From: Mycobacterium sp. ITM-2016-00317
GTDB lineage: Bacteria > Actinomycetota > Actinomycetes > Mycobacteriales > Mycobacteriaceae
DNA: 64,000 nt
Direction of reading: 5' to 3'
Assembly: GCF_002968295.1 (NCBI RefSeq)
Contig: NZ_CP134399.1
Location: 4,588,001 to 4,652,000 of the forward strand
Shown here: piece by piece, positions 26,028 to 34,327 of the stretch
How positions within the stretch are numbered: position 1 is the first letter of the stretch
Layout: each line of letters starts with the position of its first letter
Notes under the pieces: generated by a model
The model's database searches: none
What the model saw: only the letters and a program-made list of their open reading frames with translations
What the model was told of the DNA's origin: nothing
Program-made: the position numbers and the translations under genes

Positions 26028-26725
26028 CCGAGGTCACCACGCTGGCCCCCGGGGACGCCGCCGAGGATTACGGCTACCGCCCCGCCCCGCCCGGCATCCG
26101 CGCGAACATGATCTTCAGCGCCGACGCGAGCGCGGCGTTCGGCGGACGAGCGGGCCCGCTGTCGAGCCCGACGGACTACCAACTCCTGCTGGCGTTGCGC
26201 GCGTACGCCGACGTTGTGCTCGTCGGAGCGGGCACCGCACGCGCCGAAGGCTACGGCCCGGTGCGCCTGCGTCCCGAACACCGGGCTCAGCGTCGGGAAC
26301 TGGGGCTGGGCGACGACCCACCGCCGATCGCCGTGGTGTCCCGCAGCGGCCGACTGCCCGAGACCATGTTCGATTCTCCGGTCCGGCCCATCCTGGTGAC
26401 CAGCGCGACGGGCAGAACCGACGAACCCCTTTGCGACGTCATCGTTTCCGGTGACGACACCGTGGACGTCGCGCAGGCGATCGACGAGCTGCGGCGCCGC
26501 GGCATGCACCGCATCCTCTGCGAGGGCGGCCCGACCCTGCTCGACGAACTGGTGACCGCCGACTTGATCGACGAACTCTGCGTCACCCTCGCACCCCGGC
26601 TGGCCGGGCATCAGCCGGTCGGCCGGTCCGCGCCTGCCGGGCTGACGGAGCCGACCGACATGCGGCTGGACCGGTTGCTCGTCGACCCCGGCGGCTACCT
26701 GTACCTGCGCTACTGCCGCAGCTGA
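26024..26725 (+). CDS. RibD C-terminal (pyrimidine reductase)-like protein
   Basis: A 233-residue reductase-type protein with the RibD_C/DHFR-like fold: ANMIFSADASAAFGGRAGPL, then VLVGAGTARAEGYGP, then RGMHRILCEGGPTLLDELVTADLIDELCVTL. The LCEGGPTL loop is the hallmark of the riboflavin-pathway reductase domain. There is no deaminase domain, so it is a stand-alone paralog, not the housekeeping RibD. ATG 26024 overlaps the previous stop. The operon with a flavin reductase-like gene fits a flavin- or pteridine-related role. Confidence 0.85.
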   Translation: MTEVTTLAPGDAAEDYGYRPAPPGIRANMIFSADASAAFGGRAGPLSSPTDYQLLLALRAYADVVLVGAGTARAEGYGPVRLRPEHRAQRRELGLGDDPPPIAVVSRSGRLPETMFDSPVRPILVTSATGRTDEPLCDVIVSGDDTVDVAQAIDELRRRGMHRILCEGGPTLLDELVTADLIDELCVTLAPRLAGHQPVGRSAPAGLTEPTDMRLDRLLVDPGGYLYLRYCRS

Positions 26726-26732
26726 ATCCGGC

Positions 26733-27587
26733 TCAGCCGGGCAGTGTCTCCCCACCGATCGGGGCCAGCACCTCGCCGCTGTAGTACGACGACATCCGCG
26801 AGGCGGCGAAGAACACGTACGACGGCGCGATCTCGTCCGGCTGGGCGGCGCGTTTCATCGGCACCTGCCCACCGAACGACTCGACCTTCTCGGCGTCCAT
26901 GGTGGCGGGGATCAGCGGCGTCCACACCGGGCCCGGTGCGACGCAGTTGACGCGGATGTTCCGGTCGGCCAACGACTGTGCCAGCGAGTAGGTCAGCGCG
27001 ATCACCGCACCCTTGGTCGCCGAGTAGTCGATCAGGGACTTGTTCCCCCGCAGTCCGTTGATGGACGCGGTGTTGATGATCGCCGAGCCTGCGGGCAGGT
27101 GCGCCAAGGCGGCCTTGGTGACGTGGAAGAAGCTGTCGATGTTCACCGCGAACGTGCGCCGCCACTGCTCGTCGCTGATCTCGGAGAGGTCGTCCTGCGG
27201 CGACTGGAATGCCACGTTGTTGACGACGATGTCCAGTCCCCCAAGCTGTTTCACCGTGTCCTCGACCACCGCGCGGCAGTGCGCCGGCTCGGCGAGGTCG
27301 CCGGGCAGGCGGACGGCCCGCTGTCCGGTCTCCTCGATCACCGACGCCGTGTGCGCGGCGTCGTCCTCTTCCTCCAGGTACGCGATCGCGACGTCGGCGC
27401 CCTCCTTGGCGAACGCGATCGCCACGGCCCGGCCGATACCGGAGTCGCCGCCGGTGACCAGCGCCCGCTTGCCGGACAGCAGTCCGGTGCCGACGTAGTC
27501 GCGCATCTCGTCGCGCGGTTTCGTTGTCATGTCCCCGGTTTCGCCGGGGTAGGGGATCACTGCGTCAGGTGTCACGTCATCACTCAC
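26733..27587 (-). CDS. Short-chain dehydrogenase (YghA/GsiB-linked SDR type)
   Basis: A 284-residue classical SDR with an N-terminal extension rich in PYPGETGDMTTKPRDEM, as in the YghA stress-associated group. The NAD(P) motif is TGGDSGIGRAVAIAFAKEGA, the NNVAFQ motif replaces NNAG, and the active-site pair is in IDYSATKGAVIALTYSLA (YxxxK). It probably oxidises or reduces an alcohol/aldehyde during osmotic or oxidative stress. A SigF-like promoter (27621-27597) immediately precedes the start. It converges on the RibD-like gene with seven bases between. Confidence 0.9.
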   Translation of the reverse strand: MSDDVTPDAVIPYPGETGDMTTKPRDEMRDYVGTGLLSGKRALVTGGDSGIGRAVAIAFAKEGADVAIAYLEEEDDAAHTASVIEETGQRAVRLPGDLAEPAHCRAVVEDTVKQLGGLDIVVNNVAFQSPQDDLSEISDEQWRRTFAVNIDSFFHVTKAALAHLPAGSAIINTASINGLRGNKSLIDYSATKGAVIALTYSLAQSLADRNIRVNCVAPGPVWTPLIPATMDAEKVESFGGQVPMKRAAQPDEIAPSYVFFAASRMSSYYSGEVLAPIGGETLPG

Positions 27588-27596
27588 GGCGGATGC

Positions 27597-27621
27597 GTAC
27601 CCGACCGCAACGCAGCGAAAC
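27597..27621 (-). promoter_or_regulatory. SigF-type promoter for SDR gene
   Basis: Minus strand GTTT (27621-27618), a 15-base spacer and GGGTAC (27602-27597), one mismatch from the SigF -10, ten bases before the ATG at 27587. Confidence 0.55.
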
Positions 27622-28136
27622 TATGGCGCCGGCGGCCGCCGGTCCCGGAGCCGCATCGTCAGCGGCAGCACCAGCCAGCACGCGGTGAACAGCACCAGCA
27701 CGCACGCACCGGCGACCGCGGCGCCGGGCAACCCGACCACGGCGTCGAAGATGATGACCGTCATCCCGGTCAGCGCGAGGGCCAGAAGCATCAGCCCGGC
27801 AAAGGCGCACCAATGCGCTGCCTGCACCAGCGCCGCCAGCCGGTGCCGACGGAACAACAGCCGGTGCATCCCCACCGGGGCGATCAACAGCGCGGTGGAC
27901 GTGACCGCGGTACAGACCGTCGCCAGGTACACGCCCTGCATGGGGTAATCGAGCAGGTCGAAGCGCTGCTGGAACGGCAGGGTCAGCAAGAACCCGGTCA
28001 GTAACTGGACGCCGGTCTGCACCACCCGCAACTCCTGCAGCAGGCTGGCCCAGTTCCGGTCGAGCCGCTCGGTCCCGGTCTCGCGGCGATGCCGGGGATC
28101 CCAGTCCGCGCAGTCTTCGCCCCGCTCGGCGTCCAC
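27621..28136 (-). CDS. DUF6328 family membrane protein
   Basis: A 171-residue protein starting at GTG 28136, which has AAGGA upstream. The N-terminal cytoplasmic part (RNWASLLQELRVVQTGVQLL, GFLLTLPFQQRF) is the DUF6328 signature. Four hydrophobic helices follow (VYLATVCTAVTSTALL, AAHWCAFAGLMLLALAL, MTVIIFDAVVGLPGAAVAG, ACVLVLFTACWLVLPL). Function unknown; members are common in actinobacterial stress loci. It diverges from the DUF4235 gene across 106 bases that hold a SigF-like promoter for the latter. Confidence 0.75.
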   Translation of the reverse strand: MDAERGEDCADWDPRHRRETGTERLDRNWASLLQELRVVQTGVQLLTGFLLTLPFQQRFDLLDYPMQGVYLATVCTAVTSTALLIAPVGMHRLLFRRHRLAALVQAAHWCAFAGLMLLALALTGMTVIIFDAVVGLPGAAVAGACVLVLFTACWLVLPLTMRLRDRRPPAP

Positions 28137-28174
28137 CTGACGATCCTTGCACGGTGTGGTGCCCGCGCATCCGG

Positions 28175-28199
28175 GTTTGACGTGTGCGGGCCTGGGTAG
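28175..28199 (+). promoter_or_regulatory. SigF-type promoter for DUF4235 gene
   Basis: GTTT (28175-28178), a 15-base spacer and GGGTAG (28194-28199), one mismatch from consensus, 43 bases before the ATG. Confidence 0.6.
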
Positions 28200-28242
28200 A
28201 CGCAGGGCAAGCCGTGCTGTGCCGCATACACATTGGAGTGAG

Positions 28243-28518
28243 ATGAGCAAGATCGCAAGATCGCTGTACACGCCGCTGTCCGTGGCCACCGGAGTCGGCG
28301 GCGGTTTGCTGGCCGGAGCCTTGTTCGGGCAGATCTGGAAGCGCATCGGCGACAACGACCCCGAACCGCCCGACCCCAAGGACCTCTCGCAGTCGATGGC
28401 CGTGGTGATCACCGCCGCCGCGATCCAGGGACTGATCGTCGGCATCGTGCGGGCGTCGCTGCAGCGCGCCGGGGCGCGGGGTTACCTGGCCGTCACCAAC
28501 GAGGCCCCACCGTCGTAG
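28243..28518 (+). CDS. DUF4235 family small membrane protein
   Basis: A 91-residue protein with two hydrophobic segments (LSVATGVGGGLLAGALFGQI and VITAAAIQGLIVGIVRA) separated by a Pro/Asp-rich loop (GDNDPEPPDPKDL). This is the DUF4235 layout. GGAGTGAG precedes ATG 28243. Function unknown; in actinobacteria such genes are often part of general stress regulons, and a SigF-like promoter lies upstream here. Confidence 0.8.
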   Translation: MSKIARSLYTPLSVATGVGGGLLAGALFGQIWKRIGDNDPEPPDPKDLSQSMAVVITAAAIQGLIVGIVRASLQRAGARGYLAVTNEAPPS

Positions 28519-28593
28519 CTGCGCAGACGAATTCAAAGCTGTTTCACAGACATCGGTGAGCAGCTTCTTAGCCATGGGGACGACCGTGACGGC

Positions 28594-29013
28594 ATGACCA
28601 CGATCGTCGAACGCCTGCAGGGTTCGGATGCCGCCACGCGGGAACCGCGGCTGACCTGGCTGACCGCCGCGTTCGCGGTGGTGGCCAGCCTCGCGGTGAT
28701 GCTGCCGCCGGCACCGCCGACGGTCTCGCCGGCCGCCTACTGGACGGTGTCGTCGATCGCGCTGCTGACCGTGCTCGTCGTCTTCGTCGCCGGGCAGGCC
28801 GCCTGGGACCGCAGCGTCGAACAAGCCCGCACCGCCGGTCTCGTCGAAGAAGACCAACTCACCCGATCGACGGGGTCAGCACCATCGCCGGCCTGGGCAA
28901 CCGCCAGCGCGCGCAACCGTCGTCCAGAGCGTCCTCGACCTCTGCGGCCATCCGGCGCAACTGCCGGGTATGGCCACCGAGCCATGTTCCGGCGGACCCG
29001 CCCGACAGGCTGA
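28594..29013 (+). CDS. Hypothetical two-TM membrane protein
   Basis: Up to 139 residues. The first 90 look real: MTTIVERLQGSD, then two hydrophobic helices (WLTAAFAVVASLAVMLPPAP and VSSIALLTVLVVFVAGQAAW) and a charged stretch (DRSVEQARTAGLVEEDQL). The C-terminal 50 residues are Arg/Pro-rich, overlap an antisense candidate gene, and may be read-through after a lost stop. I do not recognise a family. No promoter consensus found. Confidence 0.4.
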   Translation: MTTIVERLQGSDAATREPRLTWLTAAFAVVASLAVMLPPAPPTVSPAAYWTVSSIALLTVLVVFVAGQAAWDRSVEQARTAGLVEEDQLTRSTGSAPSPAWATASARNRRPERPRPLRPSGATAGYGHRAMFRRTRPTG

Positions 29014-29225
29014 TCCGGCCCAGCACCGGGCCGCGCTCACGCATCAGCGCGAGCCTGCCCAACAACCGCTCCACCGCCGCACCACGTGACGCGGGCGCAC
29101 ACCCACGCCGCGACGGCGGGATCCCTCAGCGCCGCCGCGGGCAGTCCGCAGCCGACGGTCTTCACGATGTGCCGCACGGAGCGGATCGACGCGGGCAGCC
29201 GATGCCGGGACGGGGTGACTTCCAT
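28859..29225 (-). pseudogene. Possible small gene broken by a frameshift
   Basis: Two adjacent minus-strand frames look like one protein: HIVKTVGCGLPAAALRDPAV running to RVTWCGG, and then, one frame over near 29078-29088, ERLLGRLALMRERGPVLGRI to AAEVEDALDDG. Each half has protein-like amphipathic composition. A single-base change in the GCGGCGGTGG run would join them. I do not recognise a family, so this is tentative. Confidence 0.3.
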
Positions 29226-29299
29226 GCTTTCGGTGTACGCGCACAGCCTGGCAACGCACGCCGATCCGCACGGAATCCTGACGGCCGACTCCCAGACTT

Positions 29300-30175
29300 C
29301 TACGCCATCCTGGCCGGGAACTCCTCGGCGAGCGCGATCAGCTTGGCGCGCACCAGATCCGGTTGCTCGTCGAGGATGAAGTGCCCGCCGTCGACGACCT
29401 CGACGGTGTAGTCGTCGGCGTGCGCGGTCTCCGCCGCGGCCAGCTCGGGGTGGATCGCAAGGTCGTTGCGGGCGAACAAGACTCGCGTGGGCACCGTCGA
29501 GCGGCGGCGTTCGCCGTCACGCATGCCCGCCGGGATCTCCTTGGTCAGGAACGTCCGGTAGGTGTCGCGACCGGTGCGCGCGACGACCGGGTCCCGGAAC
29601 CGCTCGGCGTACACCCGCGCCGTCTGCGCGTCGAGCTTGCCCGCCAGCCGGAAGATCCCCTTCTCCAAGTACGGGGTGCGGCGCTGCAGCGGCACCCCGA
29701 CCGTCGCGACGAACGGCTGGTAGATCAGGAAGCGCCACACGTGCGGGGCCATCACCTTCGGTGGCACCCAGACGTGGGCGATGTTGAGCGCGAGGTAGGC
29801 GTCGATGCGTTCGGGCGCCCGCAGCGCGAGCAGGTGCCCGATGTAACCGCCCCAGTCGTGACCGACGAGCAGCACCCGGTCCAGACCCATCGCGTCCATC
29901 AACGCGACCAGGTCGGTGACCACGTCCTCCTTGGCCCACTTGTGCGGCGCCGGACCGGACCACCCGTAGCCGGGCAGGTCCGGCGCGATGATCCGCAGCC
30001 CCTCGGGCGGGTCGGCCAGCAACGACCGGTACGCCCAGTGGTGCTGCGGCCAGCCGTGCAATGCCAGGACCGGCCTGCCGTCGGCCGGACCCGCCTCGGT
30101 GACGTGGAAATCGACCCCGCGGGCAGTCACCCGGCTCCGGCGGACCCCGTCGATAGGTGGGGGTTCGTTAGTCAT
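29300..30175 (-). CDS. Alpha/beta hydrolase (epoxide hydrolase/haloalkane dehalogenase-like)
   Basis: A 291-residue alpha/beta-hydrolase. Oxyanion motif HGWPQ at 40-44, nucleophile elbow VGHDWGG with Asp107, and the catalytic His265 in DGGHFILDEQPD. The Asp nucleophile and HGWP motif place it in the epoxide hydrolase/dehalogenase branch rather than the serine esterases. A cap domain lies around residues 130-210. The substrate is unknown. It is divergent from the acyl-CoA synthetase gene across 37 bases, so the two may share a regulatory region. Confidence 0.85.
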   Translation of the reverse strand: MTNEPPPIDGVRRSRVTARGVDFHVTEAGPADGRPVLALHGWPQHHWAYRSLLADPPEGLRIIAPDLPGYGWSGPAPHKWAKEDVVTDLVALMDAMGLDRVLLVGHDWGGYIGHLLALRAPERIDAYLALNIAHVWVPPKVMAPHVWRFLIYQPFVATVGVPLQRRTPYLEKGIFRLAGKLDAQTARVYAERFRDPVVARTGRDTYRTFLTKEIPAGMRDGERRRSTVPTRVLFARNDLAIHPELAAAETAHADDYTVEVVDGGHFILDEQPDLVRAKLIALAEEFPARMA

Positions 30176-30212
30176 GGTCCTGAGACTAATCGGGAGGTAC
30201 TACGGTGCTCCT

Positions 30213-32093
30213 ATGCCCGGATACCGCGATCTTTTCGAGGCCAGCATCAACGACCCCGTCGCCTTCTGGCGCGACGCGGCCGACGCCGTGACCTGGACCA
30301 GAGCCCCTGAGCAGATCCTCGACGACAGCAACCCGCCGTTCTACCGGTGGTTCCCCGACGCCGAGCTCAACACCTGCGCCAACGCGCTGGACCGGCACGT
30401 CGAGGCAGGCCGTGGCGACCAGCCCGCACTGATCTACGACTCGGCCGTCACGGACACCAAACGCACCTACACCTACGCCGAACTGCTCGACGAGACCTCC
30501 CGGTTTGCCGGCGCGCTGAGCAAGCTCGGCGTCGGCAAAGGCGACCGGGTGGTGATCTACATGCCGATGATCCCCGAGGCCGTCATCGCGATGCTGGCCT
30601 GCGCGCGGCTGGGCGCTGTGCACTCGGTCGTGTTCGGCGGCTTCGCGCCGCACGAGCTCGCGGTCCGCATCGACGACGTGCGCCCGAAGGTGATCGTATC
30701 CGCGTCGTGCGGCATCGAACCGTCCCGCTGCGTCGAGTACAAACCGATGCTCGACGCCGCGATCGGGATGTCGGCGCACCCGCCGGAGCACTGCGTCGTG
30801 GTGCAGCGCGACCGGCTGCAGTGCGACCTCGTCGAGGGCCGCGACCTGGCCTGGGCCGAGGTGATGGCCCCGGAGTTCGGCGCGGAGCCGGTGGATCCGG
30901 TGCCCGTCGCGGCGACCGACCCGCTGTACGTGCTGTACACCTCGGGCACCACCGGCAAACCCAAGGGCATCGTCCGGGACAACGGCGGGCACGCGGTCGC
31001 GCTGCTGTGGACCATGCGCCACATCTACGACATCGACCCCGGCGACGTGTTCTGGGCGGCCTCCGACGTGGGCTGGGTGGTCGGCCACTCCTACATCGTC
31101 TACGCGCCGCTGCTGCTCGGCGCCACCACGGTGCTCTACGAGGGTAAACCGGTCGGCACACCGGATCCCGGCGCGTTCTGGCGGGTGGCCTCCGAGCACG
31201 GAGTCAAGGCGCTGTTCACCGCGCCGACCGCGATCCGCGCGATCCGCAAGGAGGACCCGGAGGGCAAGTACGTCGCCGACTACGACCTGTCCGCGCTGAA
31301 ATACCTGTTCCTGGCCGGCGAACGGCTGGACCCCGACACCTACCACTGGGCGGCCGAGAAACTCGCCATCCCCGTCGTCGACCACTGGTGGCAGACCGAG
31401 ACCGGCTGGCCTATCGCGGCCAATCCGATGGGCACAGAACAACTTCCGGTCAAGGCCGGCTCCCCCACAGTGCCGATGCCCGGCTACGACGTGCGCATCC
31501 TGCACGAGAACGGCCACGAATGCGCACCCGGCGAGGAGGGCGCGATCTGCATCAAGCTGCCGCTGCCGCCCGGCACGCTGCCCACGCTGTGGCACGCCCA
31601 GGACCGTTATCAGGTGGCCTATCTGACCGAGCACCCCGGCTACTACCTGACCGGTGACGGCGGACATTTCGACGAGGACGGCTACCTGTTCGTGATGGGC
31701 CGCATCGACGACGTGATCAACGTGGCCGGCCACCGGCTCTCCACCGGCGCGATCGAGGAGGTGCTGGCCACCCACCCGGCGGTCGCCGAGTGCGCGGTGA
31801 TCGGCGTGGCCGACGAGATCAAGGGCCAGGCCCCGCGCGGGCTGGTGGTGGTCAAGGCCGGCGCCCGGACCGAGGGCCTCGCCGAGGAGCTCGTGCAGCT
31901 GGTGCGTGACGAGATCGGCGCGGTCGCCGCGTTCAAGCTCGTCGACGTCGTCCCGGCGCTGCCGAAGACACGCTCGGGCAAGATCCTGCGCAAGACGATG
32001 CGCGGGATCGCGGCCGGCCGGGACGAGCCTGTCCCGTCGACCATCGAAGATCCGTCCGTGCTCGACGCGCTGGGCCCGATCCTGCGCCGCTGA
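30213..32093 (+). CDS. prpE: Propionyl-/acetyl-CoA synthetase (PrpE-like)
   Basis: A 626-residue AMP-forming acyl-CoA synthetase. An N-terminal ACAS domain (DPVAFWRDAADAVTW, NTCANALDRHV) is followed by the AMP-binding motif YTSGTTGKPKGIVRDNGG, the VGWVVGHSYIVYAPLL segment, DHWWQTETGWPIAAN, and YYLTGDGGHFDEDGY. The catalytic lysine lies in KTRSGKILRKTMR, the site of regulatory acylation in this family. The substitution pattern around GWVVGHSYIVY favours propionate over acetate. It supplies propionyl-CoA from free propionate. ATG 30213 is used; GGAGG lies rather far upstream. Confidence 0.88.
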   Translation: MPGYRDLFEASINDPVAFWRDAADAVTWTRAPEQILDDSNPPFYRWFPDAELNTCANALDRHVEAGRGDQPALIYDSAVTDTKRTYTYAELLDETSRFAGALSKLGVGKGDRVVIYMPMIPEAVIAMLACARLGAVHSVVFGGFAPHELAVRIDDVRPKVIVSASCGIEPSRCVEYKPMLDAAIGMSAHPPEHCVVVQRDRLQCDLVEGRDLAWAEVMAPEFGAEPVDPVPVAATDPLYVLYTSGTTGKPKGIVRDNGGHAVALLWTMRHIYDIDPGDVFWAASDVGWVVGHSYIVYAPLLLGATTVLYEGKPVGTPDPGAFWRVASEHGVKALFTAPTAIRAIRKEDPEGKYVADYDLSALKYLFLAGERLDPDTYHWAAEKLAIPVVDHWWQTETGWPIAANPMGTEQLPVKAGSPTVPMPGYDVRILHENGHECAPGEEGAICIKLPLPPGTLPTLWHAQDRYQVAYLTEHPGYYLTGDGGHFDEDGYLFVMGRIDDVINVAGHRLSTGAIEEVLATHPAVAECAVIGVADEIKGQAPRGLVVVKAGARTEGLAEELVQLVRDEIGAVAAFKLVDVVPALPKTRSGKILRKTMRGIAAGRDEPVPSTIEDPSVLDALGPILRR

Positions 32094-32111
32094 CTTGTTT
32101 GCCCGCACGGT

Positions 32112-32136
32112 GTTACGGGCGGCCCAGGATGGGTAT
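32112..32136 (+). promoter_or_regulatory. SigF-type promoter for DUF4383 gene
   Basis: GTTA (32112-32115, one mismatch), a 15-base spacer and an exact GGGTAT (32131-32136), 48 bases before the ATG. Confidence 0.55.
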
Positions 32137-32184
32137 CACCACCAACACGCTCGTCAATAACCGTTCGGACAAGGGAGGCTGGTC

Positions 32185-32655
32185 ATGTCGTCGGCCACCC
32201 CGAAATACATGGCCGTGCAGGGCGCGGCCATGATCGTCGGAGCCGTGCTCGTGCTCCTCGGAGTGCTCGGGTTCGTGCCCGGTGTGACCGCCAACGTCGG
32301 CGAGCTGGCCTGGTTCGGCCGGCAGTCCGGCGCCCTGCTCTTCAACACGTTCACCGCGTCGGTGCTGCTCAACCTCGCCTACGTGGTGGTGGGGGCAGCC
32401 GGGTTCTATTTCGCGCGCTCCTACAGCCGGGCCCGGTCCTATCTGCTCGCGGGCAGCGTGCTGTTCGTCGGCCTGTGGCTGTACGGCACCTTCGTCGAGG
32501 TCAGCAGCAACGCTAGGGTGATTCCGCTGAACGGGGCCGCCAACTGGCTGCACCTGGGACTCGGGGTGGTGCTGGCGCTGCTGGCGGTGACGCTGGCCGG
32601 TCAGCACGACCCGACCAAACGGCGTGCCCGGATCCGCCGGCCCGCGCCGCAGTGA
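32185..32655 (+). CDS. DUF4383 family membrane protein
   Basis: A 156-residue integral membrane protein with four helices (MIVGAVLVLLGVLGFVPGV, LLFNTFTASVLLNLAYVVVG, YLLAGSVLFVGLWLYGTF, WLHLGLGVVLALLAVTL) and the N-Trp-LHLGLG motif before helix four, as in DUF4383. GGGAGG precedes the ATG. Function unknown; a SigF-like promoter is upstream, in line with the other small membrane proteins here. Confidence 0.82.
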   Translation: MSSATPKYMAVQGAAMIVGAVLVLLGVLGFVPGVTANVGELAWFGRQSGALLFNTFTASVLLNLAYVVVGAAGFYFARSYSRARSYLLAGSVLFVGLWLYGTFVEVSSNARVIPLNGAANWLHLGLGVVLALLAVTLAGQHDPTKRRARIRRPAPQ

Positions 32656-32659
32656 GCCC

Positions 32660-33280
32660 TCAGACCCGTTCGGGTACCCGCAAGTGGGCGATCGCCAGTT
32701 CGAACACGCGCTCGTCGAGTACCTCCGCGTCGGCCCGCCCGGCAATGGCGTCGCGCAGCCGGATCAGCCGGGTCCGGTGCCGCTCCATCGCCTCGGCGCT
32801 CTCGTAGGCCGACGAGACCACCGCCCGGCCTGTCACGCGGTTCACCAACAGGCTTGTGCTGCAATGGCCTTTGAGCTCGTCGAGGACGGGCAACACGTCG
32901 TCCTTGACGGCGCCGACGCCTGAGTCGACCCCGCCCGGGTCGACCTTCACCCAGGTGACCCGCACCGGGGCACCCTCGGCACTGTGCCGGTTGCGGTGCA
33001 TGAGAGCGATCTCCCAGCCGGTCACCTCCACCGTGCCGCCGAGGATCCGCACCGCGCGGTCACGCACCTCCCGGATCAGCGGGCCGCTGGCGCGCATTGC
33101 GGCCTCACTCTGCCAGGCGCTCGCGGCGATACACCGCCCCGTGTCGCGGTCCGCCAGCATCGACAAGCCGACGAAGCCGGGCATCCGCTCCAACTCCGGC
33201 ATCAACGAACCGCGGACACTGGCTATGCCGTCGTCCACCGCCGACGGACGTCCCCACACCGTCATCGTCCGTGCGTACAC
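32660..33280 (-). CDS. Antibiotic biosynthesis monooxygenase-like (dimeric alpha/beta barrel) protein
   Basis: About 206 residues from GTG 33280, which is preceded by GGGAGG. It holds two tandem ferredoxin-like halves. The first contains RGSLMPELERMPGFVGLSML and IAASAWQSEAAMRAS; the second contains KDDVLPVLDELKGHCSTSLL and VVSSAYESAEAMERHRTRLI. The repeated W/Y-x-S-x-E-A-M pattern is characteristic of ABM-domain proteins, here fused as an internal duplication. Function unknown; possibly binds a small aromatic or heme-like ligand. It converges on the DUF4383 gene. Confidence 0.7.
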   Translation of the reverse strand: MYARTMTVWGRPSAVDDGIASVRGSLMPELERMPGFVGLSMLADRDTGRCIAASAWQSEAAMRASGPLIREVRDRAVRILGGTVEVTGWEIALMHRNRHSAEGAPVRVTWVKVDPGGVDSGVGAVKDDVLPVLDELKGHCSTSLLVNRVTGRAVVSSAYESAEAMERHRTRLIRLRDAIAGRADAEVLDERVFELAIAHLRVPERV

Positions 33281-33370
33281 GATCGCCTCCCTCCCGACGA
33301 GGCGCGGCGAGACGGCGCCGCCGTCGCGGCCGATTCTCCTCCGCAGCGCGGTGGGCGGCAATGAAACCGC

Positions 33371-34327
33371 TCAGGCGATCGACAGCGCGATCCCGTCGAG
33401 GATGTCGTGTTCGCTGACCACCAGGTCGGCGATCCCCGCGCGCTCCCCCAGCAGGGCCGCCAGTTCCTGCACGATCAGCGCGCCGCCGCCGATCACGTCG
33501 ACGCGTCCCTCGTGCATGGGGCCCAGCGCCGCCCGCTGCTGCCGGGTCATCGCCAGCAGATCGGCGCACACCGGCAGCATGTCGTCGAAGCCGACCCGGG
33601 ACAGGTGGATGGCCTCGGAATCGTAGGTGCTCATGCCCTTGGCCAGCGCCGCCAGCGTGGTCATCGTGCCCGCCACCCCGACCCAGGTATGCGCCCGCTC
33701 CACCGGCACCACGCGCACCGCCTCGGCCAGCGCGTCGCGGACCACCGACCGGGCCGCCGCGATCTCGTCCTCGGTGGGCGGGTCCGACCGCAGGCACCGT
33801 TCGGTCAGCCGCACACAGCCGATGTCCGCCGAATGGGCGGCTTCGACGTCGCGCGAGTCCGGGGACCCCAGCACCAGCTCGGTGGAACCGCCGCCGAGGT
33901 CGACGACCACGAAAGGCGCTGCGGCGGGGTCGAGTTCACCGACGGCACCGCGAAAGGACAGCTCCGCCTCCTCGGCCCCGGTGATCACCTCGGCGACCGC
34001 GCCGGGGACCACCGTGCCCAGCACCTGCGAGGTCATCGCGAAGAACTCGTCCCGGTTCGCGACGTCCCGCGCGGCCGACGTCGCCACCATCCGCACCGCG
34101 GCGACGTCGTTGCGGCGCATCGCCTCGGCGTAGTCGGCCAGCGCTGCGTGGGTGCGCGCCAACGCATCCGGCGCGAACTGACCCGTCGCGTCGACGCCCT
34201 GCCCGAGACGCACGATCCGCATCTCCCGGTGCACATCGCGCAGCCCCCCGCCGGGGCCGTCGGTGACGTCGGCGATCAGCAGCCGGATCGAGTTGGTGCC
34301 GCAATCGACCGCGCCCACTCGTGTCAC
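33371..34327 (-). CDS. ppx2: Ppx/GppA family phosphatase (Rv1026/PPX2 ortholog)
   Basis: A 318-residue member of the ASKHA exopolyphosphatase/pppGpp phosphatase family. The first phosphate loop is AVDCGTNSIRLLIAD, then MVATSAARDVANRDEFF, then FVVVDLGGGSTELVLG (second phosphate loop), and GVAGTMTTLAAL. It is the short form without the C-terminal HD-like domain. The GTG start overlaps the DUF501 stop (GTGA). Position after eno-ftsB-DUF501 matches Rv1026. It hydrolyses terminal phosphate from polyphosphate or nucleotides; its real substrate is less certain than its family. Confidence 0.88.
   Translation of the reverse strand: MTRVGAVDCGTNSIRLLIADVTDGPGGGLRDVHREMRIVRLGQGVDATGQFAPDALARTHAALADYAEAMRRNDVAAVRMVATSAARDVANRDEFFAMTSQVLGTVVPGAVAEVITGAEEAELSFRGAVGELDPAAAPFVVVDLGGGSTELVLGSPDSRDVEAAHSADIGCVRLTERCLRSDPPTEDEIAAARSVVRDALAEAVRVVPVERAHTWVGVAGTMTTLAALAKGMSTYDSEAIHLSRVGFDDMLPVCADLLAMTRQQRAALGPMHEGRVDVIGGGALIVQELAALLGERAGIADLVVSEHDILDGIALSIA

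Noticed and set aside
24939..26725. A riboflavin biosynthesis operon
   Set aside because: The RibD-like gene lacks the deaminase domain, and no ribA, ribH or ribE gene is adjacent; the context is stress-related.
28594..28600. SigF promoter before the gene at 28594
   Set aside because: A GTTT is present upstream, but no GGGTA-type -10 stands at the right distance.
30186..32108. 640-codon minus-strand open frame opposite the acyl-CoA synthetase
   Set aside because: Shadow of the real gene; its composition is Val/Asp/Arg-rich low complexity, with no family.
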